The position numbers and the translations under genes were made by a program. From the NCBI GenBank assembly GCA_003153575.1, contig PLZW01000023.1, positions 50,060 to 114,059 on the forward strand: DNA of 64,000 bases. The letters are read 5' to 3'. This DNA is from Acidimicrobiaceae bacterium (GTDB taxonomy: Bacteria; Actinomycetota; Acidimicrobiia; Acidimicrobiales; RAAP-2). Shown here piece after piece: positions 34,155 to 45,054 of the stretch (its first letter is position 1; each line of letters begins with the position of its first letter). The notes under the pieces are model-generated. The model searched no databases, had not been told where the DNA came from, and saw only the letters and a list, made by a program, of their open reading frames with translations.

Positions 34155-35386
34155 GCGCGCAACTTCACTCCGTAGTGGTCCACCCCGACACCGAGAGTGC
34201 GCGCCGCCTCCGTCGTGCGTCCAATCCGGACGCCGGCATCGTGGTGGCCGCGGTGCCGCCGGACATGCGCCGCAGCTACGAGCTGACCTGGGAGCTGTTG
34301 GTCGGCATGGGCAAGATGCCGGACGTCGCAGGGGCCGGCCGGCGTGAGGACCTGAACTGGGAGGTGCTGGCGGCCTGGATCGGTGCCCATCGCATCGAGC
34401 ACCTCGTCCTGGTCGATACCCAGTGGATCGGCCCAAAGTTCCTCGGCGACATCGTCGGGCTGGCTGCCGTCACCGGGGTGGACCTGTGGCTCGTCGCCCA
34501 ACAGCCCCTGGACGATGGCTACGTCGTCGCCCTGTCCGGGTGGCCGGTGATCGAAGGGCCCGCCGACGAGCTGGCCCGGCTGGTGGCCGCAGCACTACAG
34601 ATGTCCGAGACCTACGTGGTCCCGGACTTCCCGGCGGTGCCAGCGGACAACTACCCAACCTTCCGGGCCGAGGCCCGCCGGGTCCTGTCTGGGTCGGAGT
34701 TCGATCAGGTAGATGCCACCTACCGGGCGGCATTCTCGGCGGCCGCGGCCTCGTTCGCTCAGCTGGTGGAAGGACCCGGGATCACCGAGGACAGGGTCCT
34801 GTACGAGATCCGTCACCAGCTCCACCGCTGTGGGACAGCCGAGGAGATGGTGGTCTGCGTGCGTGGGTGCCAAGCCGCTGCCCACCGTGCCGGGTGGCTG
34901 GTCTCGGCGGTACTCCCCCGGCTAGTAGTGACTTCGGAGATGGCGTCGCGAGCAGCAGTGCATGCGCCCTCTACATGGAAGCGCCTGCGGGCCTACCGGG
35001 AGCCCTACCGCGGGGCGGCCTGCGCCTTGGCCGCACTCGACCTCTCGATACAGACGATCAGCGGGGTCCGCATCGCCGACGTCAGTGGCAGTGGCCAAGA
35101 GCTCGAGGTGCCGATGGCCGGCGAGCTGGTGCACTTGGAGGTCCCGGCCGGGGCGGACCTCTACCTCCGGGCCCAGGTGGCGCACCGCCTGATCCAGGGT
35201 GCGGTCCCAGACGAGCTCCTCTTCGCCACGGAGGAAGGGCCGATGGCCTCCAAGCATCTGGCAGATGCCATCCGGGCACCGATCACCGAAGTCGGGGTGC
35301 CGCTTTACTCCCAGACCCTCGAGCGGGTGGAGCTCGATGCGAAGCGATGGGCGCTCCGCTGGGGCCTTTCGGTCCAGGAGCTGTGA
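34151..35386 (+). CDS. Hypothetical protein with a tyrosine-recombinase-like C-terminus lacking catalytic residues
   Basis: A 411-residue protein of unknown function. The N-terminal half contains alpha/beta elements (AGIVVAAVPPDMRRSYELTW, HLVLVDTQWIGPKFLGDIVG). The C-terminal 135 residues (WKRLRAYREPYRGAACALAAL ... GVRIADV ... DELLFATEEGPMASKHLADAI) follow the order of a tyrosine recombinase fold, but I see no HxxR motif or nucleophilic tyrosine, so it would be a DNA-binding relic. It takes the place where TnsD/TniQ genes usually lie, and is therefore the first candidate for target selection (inference). Confidence 0.5.
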   Translation: MSAQLHSVVVHPDTESARRLRRASNPDAGIVVAAVPPDMRRSYELTWELLVGMGKMPDVAGAGRREDLNWEVLAAWIGAHRIEHLVLVDTQWIGPKFLGDIVGLAAVTGVDLWLVAQQPLDDGYVVALSGWPVIEGPADELARLVAAALQMSETYVVPDFPAVPADNYPTFRAEARRVLSGSEFDQVDATYRAAFSAAAASFAQLVEGPGITEDRVLYEIRHQLHRCGTAEEMVVCVRGCQAAAHRAGWLVSAVLPRLVVTSEMASRAAVHAPSTWKRLRAYREPYRGAACALAALDLSIQTISGVRIADVSGSGQELEVPMAGELVHLEVPAGADLYLRAQVAHRLIQGAVPDELLFATEEGPMASKHLADAIRAPITEVGVPLYSQTLERVELDAKRWALRWGLSVQEL

Positions 35387-36210
35387 TGGCCGCCTGCGTG
35401 CAGTTGGACACGACACTGATCCGCCGCCGGCGGGCGGAGCTCGGCATCTCCGTGCGGGCGGCGGCCGAGACGATCGGGCTCTCGGGGCCCACCTTCACGA
35501 GGCTCGAGAGTGGGTCCGACCACGGCGGCCTGGAGTTGGGCGTGGTTGTTCGCCTGGCCTCCCTGCTCGGCTTGAGCCTCGACCAACTCATCGTCCAGGG
35601 TCAAGGAGCGGTCACATCTGCCGGCGAGCCGGCGGGGATCGCTGCGGACGTAGCTGCTCTCGGGGCAGTGCTGTTCGCCACCCAGACGCACACTCCGGTG
35701 GGCACGCTGTGCGAGGTCCACGGGTGGACCCTCGCCCGGCTCCATACGGCCGAAGAGGCACTGAAGGCCGCCCTCTGCCACGTGGGGATCACCCTGTCCC
35801 GGCAGAACGCCCGGCTGGGTCTGGCGCGTGCCGAGGGGGCGGTCGACCAGGACGTGCTCCAGCGAGCTCTGCGCAAGCATCAGGGCCGGGACCACGTCTC
35901 GATCACCGAGGCCCGGCTGCTCCACCGCATCGAGCATGGCGATGCTCCGACTCAGCCGAGCAACACCGAGCGAGTGGCTCTGGGGATGTTGGTCAACGCT
36001 GTCCTCATCACCTTCGGACCCAGCCGGCCGAAGGGCGAGGCGCCGCTGATCCTCTGCGAGGACGTTCGGTTCAGCCTGCTGATCGACGAGGAACCGGGTC
36101 CGCGTGCCGCCCCGCGACGACCGCGCCGTGGTCCGGCGTGTGATCCCGATGTACCACCACCAACGCCCACCAACGCCCACCGGAAGAGTAGAGAGAAGCG
36201 ACAGCCATGA
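35386..36210 (+). CDS. XRE-family HTH regulator in the transposition operon
   Basis: A 274-residue protein with an N-terminal XRE helix-turn-helix (LIRRRRAELGISVRAAAETIGLSGPTFTRLE, about 11-41) and a second DNA-binding-like helical region in the middle (TLCEVHGWTLARLHTAEEALKAAL). The basic Pro/Arg-rich tail is probably disordered. It starts at ATG 35386 within TGATG shared with the previous gene. It may repress the operon through the GTCGCG-n6-CGCGAC sites or take part in target choice. Confidence 0.75.
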   Translation: MAACVQLDTTLIRRRRAELGISVRAAAETIGLSGPTFTRLESGSDHGGLELGVVVRLASLLGLSLDQLIVQGQGAVTSAGEPAGIAADVAALGAVLFATQTHTPVGTLCEVHGWTLARLHTAEEALKAALCHVGITLSRQNARLGLARAEGAVDQDVLQRALRKHQGRDHVSITEARLLHRIEHGDAPTQPSNTERVALGMLVNAVLITFGPSRPKGEAPLILCEDVRFSLLIDEEPGPRAAPRRPRRGPACDPDVPPPTPTNAHRKSREKRQP

Positions 36211-36845
36211 CAAAGGACCGACAAGGACCCACCGACGAGGAAGGCCATCCACCGCGCGAAAAGGAGTTCTGGGGCCTGGAGACCGCCATTGCCTGGTCGA
36301 CCAGTCCTACCCCACCACGGTTCGATGGCCAGCTTCGCTCAGCCCTGCATGTGGTCGATGAACTCGTCCCACGCCTCTACCACCTCTGGGGCTGGATCGC
36401 TGTGGACGACGACAGTGCCGTGCAGGGAGTGTGTTTACCGGGCCTGCTGGTCATCAACAGGACATGGTTCCTGAGCCCCGCCTTGTTCGACCGCATCGAG
36501 AGCCTGAGCGCCCGGTGGAACCATGAAGGCAACCTGGAGCTCACGGGAGACGGGCTGTGGCTAGGCACTGGACGGCCGCTTGAGGAACTTGACGTCGTGG
36601 CACTCGACTGGTGGATCGGCGAGGCGACGGATCGCTTCGCTGGCAGGATGGAGGTTGAGGATGTGGGACCAGGCGACGATCCGCCGTGGGAAGAGCTCTG
36701 CGTTCTGGAGGCCGGAGCGCCGTCGTGCGCAGACTGCGGTGGCCCCGTCGAGCGGCCGGACGAGGTCTGTGAGACGTGCTGGATCCGGCTCGAGGTCGAC
36801 TTGGCCATCGCAACCTGGGGGCCTCTGCCGGAAAGCGACCGATAG
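36207..36845 (+). CDS. Hypothetical protein with C-terminal zinc ribbon, last gene of the transposition operon
   Basis: A 212-residue acidic protein: LRSALHVVDELVPRLYHLWGWIAVDDD at the centre and a zinc-ribbon tail CADCGGPVERPDEVCETCW (about 183-201). Coupled to the HTH gene by ATGA (36207-36210). No family recognised. Convergent with the M41-like peptidase gene, 19 bases away. Confidence 0.6.
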   Translation: MTKDRQGPTDEEGHPPREKEFWGLETAIAWSTSPTPPRFDGQLRSALHVVDELVPRLYHLWGWIAVDDDSAVQGVCLPGLLVINRTWFLSPALFDRIESLSARWNHEGNLELTGDGLWLGTGRPLEELDVVALDWWIGEATDRFAGRMEVEDVGPGDDPPWEELCVLEAGAPSCADCGGPVERPDEVCETCWIRLEVDLAIATWGPLPESDR

Positions 36846-36864
36846 AGGGCACGGCAAATTCCAG

Positions 36865-37413
36865 TCAGCGTGCCTGCTCAACCAGGTCGCAGACCTCGGC
36901 GTACGTGAGAGGCGCATAGTCATCGTTGCCCAATGCCCTCGCTGTCGCCGTGACGGCGGGACTCAATGACTCCAACAGGGCTCCGGCAGCCTTGAGTGCA
37001 TCCTTCAACGGCTGGCCGAGTGCGGTGGCCAGGGTCTCGTCAGTCTGGTCCTCCAGGAGCCCTGCGTAGTTTCGCCAGAGATTGAGGTCGGTTCTGTACG
37101 AGCCATCCAGACAGTGCTTGAAGGCGCCGTACTCAGCAAGCGCGCCGGCCACCAGGAACTGAAAGGAGCCCACCAGATCACGTTTGACCAGCTCCTCGAC
37201 GTCCTCGGGACTTGCCATTTGGACCCCGCCCCCAGTTAGCCGACCAACGTCACTCTTGTTGTCCCTTGGGTCACGGCTGATCGACACGTCCACAAACGCG
37301 ATGCCCAGATGCACCGCCATCACCGCATGCCCAGCCTCGTGGAGCACTGCGTGGCTCAGCCCTCCGTGTTCGAGACAGAGCGCATTCCAGAAGGCAGCCG
37401 GGGTGAGGCTCAC
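36865..37413 (-). CDS. M41-like metallopeptidase (FtsH-peptidase-related, no AAA domain)
   Basis: A 182-residue protein with VLHEAGHAVMAVHLG, the zinc motif and hydrophobic context of the FtsH M41 peptidase, and a later segment FLVAGALAEYGAFKHC ... SYRTDLNLW in which Asp may be the third ligand, as in FtsH. There is no ATPase or transmembrane part, so it is a stand-alone soluble enzyme. Coupled by ATGA (37410-37413) to an upstream small HTH-like gene. By analogy with peptidase-regulator pairs the neighbour could be its substrate (inference). Confidence 0.7.
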   Translation of the reverse strand: MSLTPAAFWNALCLEHGGLSHAVLHEAGHAVMAVHLGIAFVDVSISRDPRDNKSDVGRLTGGGVQMASPEDVEELVKRDLVGSFQFLVAGALAEYGAFKHCLDGSYRTDLNLWRNYAGLLEDQTDETLATALGQPLKDALKAAGALLESLSPAVTATARALGNDDYAPLTYAEVCDLVEQAR

Positions 37414-37799
37414 CGGGTGCGCCGGCGAGTGATGGGGAACGTCGGTCCCTGGATCAGCGTCTCGGTCAGTGCGTTGAGCGGGAATGACCGGCGAGGTTCA
37501 CCGGTCAGCCACGTCCAGCGGATGAGATCGTTCTCGGTGGCCGGCACCTGACCTGTGAGCTTCCGCCACAGACCGTCACGCCGGCAGAGAAGTTTGGAGG
37601 CGAGATCTGGGATCGAGAACTTCCCCGCCTGTAGCGTCGCGGTGATCGCACAGGCGAGCTCATGCTGCTCACGAGCACGGTGAAGGAGCACGGCACCCGG
37701 CTCGTCGGTGGCCAGTCGCCACACAGCATCAGGGTCTTGGCCGAACCCACTGGAGTTCAGCAATAGATCACGGGGAACGAAGGAGGGTCGATGGGCCAC
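37410..37799 (-). CDS. Small HTH-like protein paired with the M41-like peptidase
   Basis: A 129-residue protein; the central region ISDL-type helices (KFSIPDLASKLLCRRDGLWRKLTGQVPATENDLIRW) look like a helix-turn-helix that opens with a gene-regulatory pattern. The C-terminus is basic (PITRRRTR). First gene of a two-gene operon with the M41-like peptidase. Function not recognised. Confidence 0.5.
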   Translation of the reverse strand: MAHRPSFVPRDLLLNSSGFGQDPDAVWRLATDEPGAVLLHRAREQHELACAITATLQAGKFSIPDLASKLLCRRDGLWRKLTGQVPATENDLIRWTWLTGEPRRSFPLNALTETLIQGPTFPITRRRTR

Positions 37800-37852
37800 G
37801 CGCAGTCAGCCGAGGACGGTACAGCGTCTCGGCCAGCCCGATGTTGGTCTGT

Positions 37853-39898
37853 TCACTCGGTCTCTTCGCCCAATCGACGCAGGCTTCGTCGGTGGAGGAA
37901 CGGAGCCAACCGCTTCTCGACTCTGTTTGCGAAGTCCCGGGCGTTCCACCCCCATCCCGACCCCGCAATCGTGGCCAGTCCCGCCAGTACGGCCAGGACT
38001 CCGGCCGGAATCCTGAGCCAGGTCACCGAGCTCAAGGCCGGTACCACCGTGACGATGATGCCCAGGGCCACCGATACTGCGAGGACGATGGTGAGGCCGA
38101 CGAACACACTCCGACCGAAGCGCTTGGCCCGGTGCTCGGCATTGGCCATGAGCCGGCCATGGCGAGCCACCTTGTCTGCCGCCAGGGCCGAGACCGCCGC
38201 CTGCTCCGCCGCCAACGTCGCTGCAGCTGCCGCCCTCTCCTGGCGCGCCGCCGTCTCCTCGGCAGCTGTTCTCCGGTTACGCTCATCCTCAAGTTCGGCC
38301 TGCACTGGGGCAGTGATCGCAGCCTCTGCTGAAGCAAGGACTTGTCGGACCACCCTGTCGTCAATGGCGTCTTCTTCGCCGAACGTCGAATCCATCAGGG
38401 CGCGCTGCGCAGGTACGGAATAGCGCATGATGTCGAGTTGCTTGTCGGAGAAGTCCCCCCGCTCTGCGGTCCGCTCGATTTCCGCAAGGTACCGGTTCCA
38501 CATGGCCTCGCTGGGGCGGAGTGCGGCGTAGCAGTCGGCCATGATCTGCTTGCGGGGAAGGTCCGGCGCATCAAGTGGTGTCTTGAGCCACATCAGCGTG
38601 GCAAGCTCACCGTCGAGCATCGCATGGGGCCAGCTATGACCATCTTCCTCGAGGCGGAAGAATTCCCTGCTGGCGGCAGTCAGCTTTCCATTGGTCGTCA
38701 CGAAGATGGCCTTGCTGTCCTCCATGATCGAGGTCCGCTGTCCCCGGCGAAGCCGATGGACCGCAGTCAAGGCATCGAGGTCATGGCGCATCGTCGTGTC
38801 TCGCGCGTAGTGCACATGGCGCGAGAGGACCTCCTCGAAGCGTCGCTCGTCGACCCCGAGATCAATGGTGTAGCCAGGAGCGGCAACGACTCGGACATCC
38901 ATCCGCCGGAGGACGTCATCGAGCTGAGCTGCCTCGATCTCAACATCAGCCTTCTTGAAGCCCCGCAGCAGGAACTGGCGACTCACCTCGTTGGTGGGAG
39001 TAGCCCCGCTCCGTCCACTCGGAGGAGTCGCTGACAAGACCACCCCTCGAAGCTCGGCCAATGTCGCATCGAAGCAAGCCAGCCTCGCCCCGCCCTCCAC
39101 TAGCAGGTGAAGCAGCTCCAAAGCTGGGGCCTTGAGCTCGGCACCCAAGTAGCCCAGGGCCCGGAGCATGAAGGGTGTATCGAGGTACACAGTCACATCC
39201 CCGAACTTGCGCTCCACCGCTCCTGGATTCGGCAGGTAGACGAGGCTAGTCAACATGCTGCCCTCGACGATGGTCTGGAAGTACCTGAACGAGCTCAGAT
39301 TGGTGGACGCGAGGTACTCGACAAAGGCGTGCACGACATAGAGCAACTCCGCGTCTGTCACCGCACGCGGCTCTGGAGGCAGGTCAGCGATCCCTCGTAG
39401 CAACGTGGTCGCGCCGAACTCGCTCACGTATGCGTCTAGGGCTGAGGATGCCTGTTGATCAGTTAGCAGCTTCTCGTAGCGCTCGGCGGCGAATGCTCGC
39501 ATCTGTGCGATGAGCGTCTCATAGCACTGGATCAGCTCCTGCCTTTTCGGCGTCAGGATGCGCTCATCCAGCTTCTCGAGGTTGGGCTGATAGGAGCCAT
39601 CGATACCCGTCGCGAGCCCATCCCGCACAGCTCGACGCAGCAGGGCTTCGACAACCTGCTGAGGGATCTGCATGCCGAAGATCTTCCTCAAACTTTTCTG
39701 AACAGCCGATGGAGTCACCGGGCCCGGCGCGGAGCGCAAGCACTCGGCGACGAAGGGGACGAAGGTGTCGAGGTAGCTTCGACCGCGGTTGTAGTTCTCC
39801 TTGAGAATCGCCAAACTCACCAGGCGCGGTGGGAACGCCGATTGCCGGTTGGCGGATGAATCCGCCGTCCTGTTCACCTTTTCAGCTGGCTGCCCCAT
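37853..39898 (-). CDS. Large PIN-like, coiled-coil and membrane protein next to the right transposon end
   Basis: A 681-residue protein. Helical N-terminus (about 1-230), then a PIN-like nuclease domain (VTVYLDTPFMLRALGY, ACFDATLAELRG, TTMRHDLDALTAVHRL, IFVTTNGKLTAASREF), in which acidic residues fall where PIN domains bind metal. An alanine-rich coiled coil follows (about 530-590) and then two transmembrane helices (about 600-650: FVGLTIVLAVSVALGIIVTVVP and AGVLAVLAGLATIAGS). A membrane-tethered nuclease of this build is a reasonable abortive-infection effector (inference). It lies 88 bases from the right-end repeats. Confidence 0.6.
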   Translation of the reverse strand: MGQPAEKVNRTADSSANRQSAFPPRLVSLAILKENYNRGRSYLDTFVPFVAECLRSAPGPVTPSAVQKSLRKIFGMQIPQQVVEALLRRAVRDGLATGIDGSYQPNLEKLDERILTPKRQELIQCYETLIAQMRAFAAERYEKLLTDQQASSALDAYVSEFGATTLLRGIADLPPEPRAVTDAELLYVVHAFVEYLASTNLSSFRYFQTIVEGSMLTSLVYLPNPGAVERKFGDVTVYLDTPFMLRALGYLGAELKAPALELLHLLVEGGARLACFDATLAELRGVVLSATPPSGRSGATPTNEVSRQFLLRGFKKADVEIEAAQLDDVLRRMDVRVVAAPGYTIDLGVDERRFEEVLSRHVHYARDTTMRHDLDALTAVHRLRRGQRTSIMEDSKAIFVTTNGKLTAASREFFRLEEDGHSWPHAMLDGELATLMWLKTPLDAPDLPRKQIMADCYAALRPSEAMWNRYLAEIERTAERGDFSDKQLDIMRYSVPAQRALMDSTFGEEDAIDDRVVRQVLASAEAAITAPVQAELEDERNRRTAAEETAARQERAAAAATLAAEQAAVSALAADKVARHGRLMANAEHRAKRFGRSVFVGLTIVLAVSVALGIIVTVVPALSSVTWLRIPAGVLAVLAGLATIAGSGWGWNARDFANRVEKRLAPFLHRRSLRRLGEETE

Positions 39899-39937
39899 GC
39901 CACTCCCCTACTGGATCTTGTCGTGCAGGCGTGCAAA

Positions 39938-39961
39938 GGCGGGACCCCGCTGGGTCCCGCC
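39938..39961. terminator. Subterminal hairpin inside the right end
   Basis: Perfect inverted repeat GGCGGGACCC/GGGTCCCGCC with a CGCT loop (39938-39947, 39952-39961), with short A and T runs beside it. It lies between the PIN-like gene promoter and the transposon end and could stop nrdJ read-through into the element. Confidence 0.5.
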
Positions 39962-39986
39962 TTCACTGCTTGCTACTGCTAGCGAT

Positions 39987-40079
39987 CGCATGTCATCTGC
40001 CGTCAAATCTCGGTGTCATCTGCCCAAATTCGCGTGACATCTGGCGTCAAAAGCCGATGACACTTGGCCTCAAAGCACA
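39987..40079 (-). repeat. Right transposon end: terminal repeat with four tandem 22-bp units
   Basis: Read inward on the minus strand: TGTGC, then four 22-base units (40053-40074, 40031-40052, 40009-40030, 39987-40008) sharing the pattern TTTGAcgcCAGATGwCAC. This matches the known layout of Tn7, whose right end has four adjacent 22-bp TnsB sites and is proximal to the target gene. Here it is proximal to nrdJ. Confidence 0.85.
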
Positions 40080-42983
<2,904 letters not shown>

Positions 42984-43254
42984 GTGGTGGACCTTCTTTC
43001 TGATCGTCTGTAGGGCGGTGCGTCGTTGCCGATGCCGAGTGGTGAGAGCCGCTCGGGTGGTGAGGTGCTGCCTGTGCTGCGGTCCCCTGCCCAGGGGTGG
43101 GTCCACCGGTTGATGCCGGTCCCCGGTACTCGAACGGTCGTTCCTGCCCCACCGGGGCGTCCGCAACTGCCGGATCCCCCGTCGGTCCCTTCCCACCCGA
43201 CCGCCCGGGCCCTTCGCCATCTTACCCGCCCGAACAGCCGGCAATTCGATGGAG

Positions 43255-43301
43255 ACACAAGATGTTGTGGTTTGCCCTCCCCCGAGGTACGAGATAGTGG
43301 G
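43255..43301 (-). promoter_or_regulatory. Tandem NrdR boxes
   Basis: Box near nrdJ: CCACAACATCTTGTGT (43270-43255, minus strand), close to the known acaCwAtATaTwGtgt consensus. Distal box: CCCACTATCTCGTACC (43301-43286), weaker. They are 31 bases apart, the spacing known for paired NrdR sites. They predict ATP/dATP-sensitive repression of nrdJ by NrdR. Confidence 0.75.
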
Positions 43302-43473
43302 TCTATTACAGCAGTGTAGTTACACGCTGTCAACGAACACCGGGCCCTCAGGCGCGATTCGCGGCCGCGTATCCCCTGTTCGGAGGGCGTTCGCGAAGGT
43401 TCGCATATCTTTGCTGGACGCGAGCGGCCCGATGGGCCCGAACGGCCTCCGTTCCACCCCTCGTCGCCGTCGC

Positions 43474-43479
43474 TACAGT
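43474..43479 (+). promoter_or_regulatory. Candidate -10 box of a leaderless promoter (glpK)
   Basis: TACAGT fits TANNNT and ends six bases before the GTG at 43486, with no ribosome binding site. It supports that GTG as the glpK start rather than the longer open frame to 43249, which would run over the NrdR boxes. Confidence 0.45.
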
Positions 43480-43485
43480 CCCCCT

Positions 43486-45054
43486 GTGGCCACCCGCACC
43501 CCCGTCAGCATCGCCATCGACGCCGGCACCACGGGTGTCAGGGCCCTGGTGGTGGACGAACGGGCCCAAGTGGTGGACATCGCCTACCGGGAGCTGACCC
43601 AGTACTTCCCCCGACCGGGCTGGGTCGAGCACGACGCCGACGAGATCTGGCGCCTGGTATGCGAGACCCTGTCCGAGGTGGCGGACCGGGTCGAGGGTAC
43701 GGACCGGACGGTCCGATCCATCGGGGTGACCAACCAGCGCGAGACCGTGGTGGCCTGGGACCGCGCCACCGGGAGACCCCACCACCGGGCCCTGGTCTGG
43801 CAGGACCGCCGCACGGCCGACCGCTGCGCCGCCCTCGTGGAGGCCGGCTACCTCCCGCTGGTGCGGGAGCGGACCGGCCTCGTACTCGACCCCTACTTCT
43901 CGGGCTCCAAGATGCAGTGGCTCCTCGAGGAGGGCGGTGTCCCCACCGGGCCCGGCCTGGTGCTCGCCACCGTCGACACCTGGATCCTGTGGAACCTGAC
44001 CGGTGGGACCAGTGGCGGCGTGGTCGCCACCGACGTCACCAACGCTTCGAGGACCATGCTCTTCGACATCGTCGTCCGTCGGTGGTCCGATGAGCTGTGC
44101 GACCTCTTCCACGTGCCCCAGAATGCCCTGCCCGAGGTGCGACCGTCCTGCGGCCGCTTCGGGAAGGTGGCCGCCGACGTGCTCGGCTCCTCCTCGCCGT
44201 TGGCCGGGGCGCCGATAAGCGCCATGATCGGCGACCAGCACGCCGCCTTGTTCGGCCAGGCCTGCTTCGACCGGGGCATGACCAAGGCCACGTTCGGCAC
44301 GGGCAGCTTCATCCTCATGCACGTGGGCGGCACCTGCCCCGAGCCGGTCGACGGCCTGATCACCACCCTGGCCTGGGACCTGGGCACCGACGGCGACGTG
44401 GCCATCGGGGCCGACGGCGGACCGAGGGCGGGTCGTTCCTCGTTGGCCTATGCCGTCGAGGGCTCGGTGTTCGTGGCCGGGGCCGGCGTGCAGTGGTTGC
44501 GGGACGGGCTCGGCATCATCGCCCAGGCGGCCGACCTGGAGCCGCTGGCCCGCACCGTGGCCTCATCGGAGGGCGTCGTCCTGGTGCCCGCCTTCGCCGG
44601 CCTGGGCAGTCCCCACTGGGACCCGGCCGCACGCGGCACCATCACCGGCCTCAGCCGGGGCACCGGTCGGGCCCACCTGGCCAGGGCCATGATCGAGGCC
44701 ATGGGGTTCCAGGTGCGCGACGTCCTGAAGGCCATGGCGGCAACCGGCACGGCCCCGTCGGTGGTCCGGGTGGACGGCGGGGCCGCCGTCATGGGACTGC
44801 TGCTCCAACACCTCGCCGACCAGGCCCGGCTCGATGTGGTCCGGCCCCGTTCGATCGAGACCACCGCGCTCGGCGCGGCCACCATGGCCGGCCTGGCCGA
44901 AGGGGTGTGGGGGACGCTCGACGACCTCGCCGGACTGTGGGCGCCGGAGGCGTCGTTCTCCCCCGAGGGCGACGAGGCGGCAGTCGTTGCGGCCCATCGG
45001 GCCTGGACGCGATCGGTCGAGCGGTCGAAGGGCTGGGCGACGAACGCGCCCTGA
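43486..45054 (+). CDS. glpK: Glycerol kinase
   Basis: A 522-residue FGGY-family kinase that phosphorylates glycerol to glycerol-3-phosphate. Seen: AIDAGTTGVRALVVDE (phosphate loop), GWVEHDADEIW, SIGVTNQRETVVAWD, LVWQDRRT, TVDTWILWNLTGG, GDQHAALFGQ, TKATFGTGSFILM and LVPAFAGLGSPHWDPAARG. The start is a GTG with a leaderless-type promoter. Divergent from nrdJ and convergent with the ACT-domain gene, with which it abuts. Confidence 0.92.
   Translation: MATRTPVSIAIDAGTTGVRALVVDERAQVVDIAYRELTQYFPRPGWVEHDADEIWRLVCETLSEVADRVEGTDRTVRSIGVTNQRETVVAWDRATGRPHHRALVWQDRRTADRCAALVEAGYLPLVRERTGLVLDPYFSGSKMQWLLEEGGVPTGPGLVLATVDTWILWNLTGGTSGGVVATDVTNASRTMLFDIVVRRWSDELCDLFHVPQNALPEVRPSCGRFGKVAADVLGSSSPLAGAPISAMIGDQHAALFGQACFDRGMTKATFGTGSFILMHVGGTCPEPVDGLITTLAWDLGTDGDVAIGADGGPRAGRSSLAYAVEGSVFVAGAGVQWLRDGLGIIAQAADLEPLARTVASSEGVVLVPAFAGLGSPHWDPAARGTITGLSRGTGRAHLARAMIEAMGFQVRDVLKAMAATGTAPSVVRVDGGAAVMGLLLQHLADQARLDVVRPRSIETTALGAATMAGLAEGVWGTLDDLAGLWAPEASFSPEGDEAAVVAAHRAWTRSVERSKGWATNAP

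Larger units (their letters stand above)
3600..40079. mobile_element. 36.48-kb Tn7-like transposon carrying defence and repair modules
   Basis: Seen directly: ends 5'-TGTG and CACA-3', imperfect terminal inverted repeats that align without gaps over about 45 bases (31 matches by hand count), four 22-bp repeats at the right end and two at the left, a perfect 5-bp flanking duplication (TCAGC), and internal genes for a TnsB-like transposase and a TnsC-like ATPase. The insertion point is the stop codon of nrdJ. Cargo includes Hen1-Pnkp, a ubiquitin-like conjugation operon, a NACHT-like ATPase, type I restriction-modification, a kinase cassette and a PIN-like protein. No TnsA or TniQ was recognised. 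Inference: a site-directed element using the conserved nrdJ 3' end, as Tn7 uses glmS. Confidence 0.85.
42984..43485. promoter_or_regulatory. nrdJ-glpK divergent intergenic region
   Basis: A 502-base region without a supportable gene. It contains two NrdR boxes (43255-43270, 43286-43301), a TAAGAT -10-like element for nrdJ (minus strand, 43219-43224), a GC-rich leader of about 235 bases before nrdJ, and a leaderless-type -10 box for glpK (43474-43479). I looked for a cobalamin riboswitch in the leader and did not find a convincing B12 box. Confidence 0.6.

Noticed and set aside
42984..43254. Cobalamin riboswitch in the nrdJ leader
   Set aside because: Expected for some B12-linked genes, but no B12 box or conserved core could be found; the NrdR boxes explain regulation.
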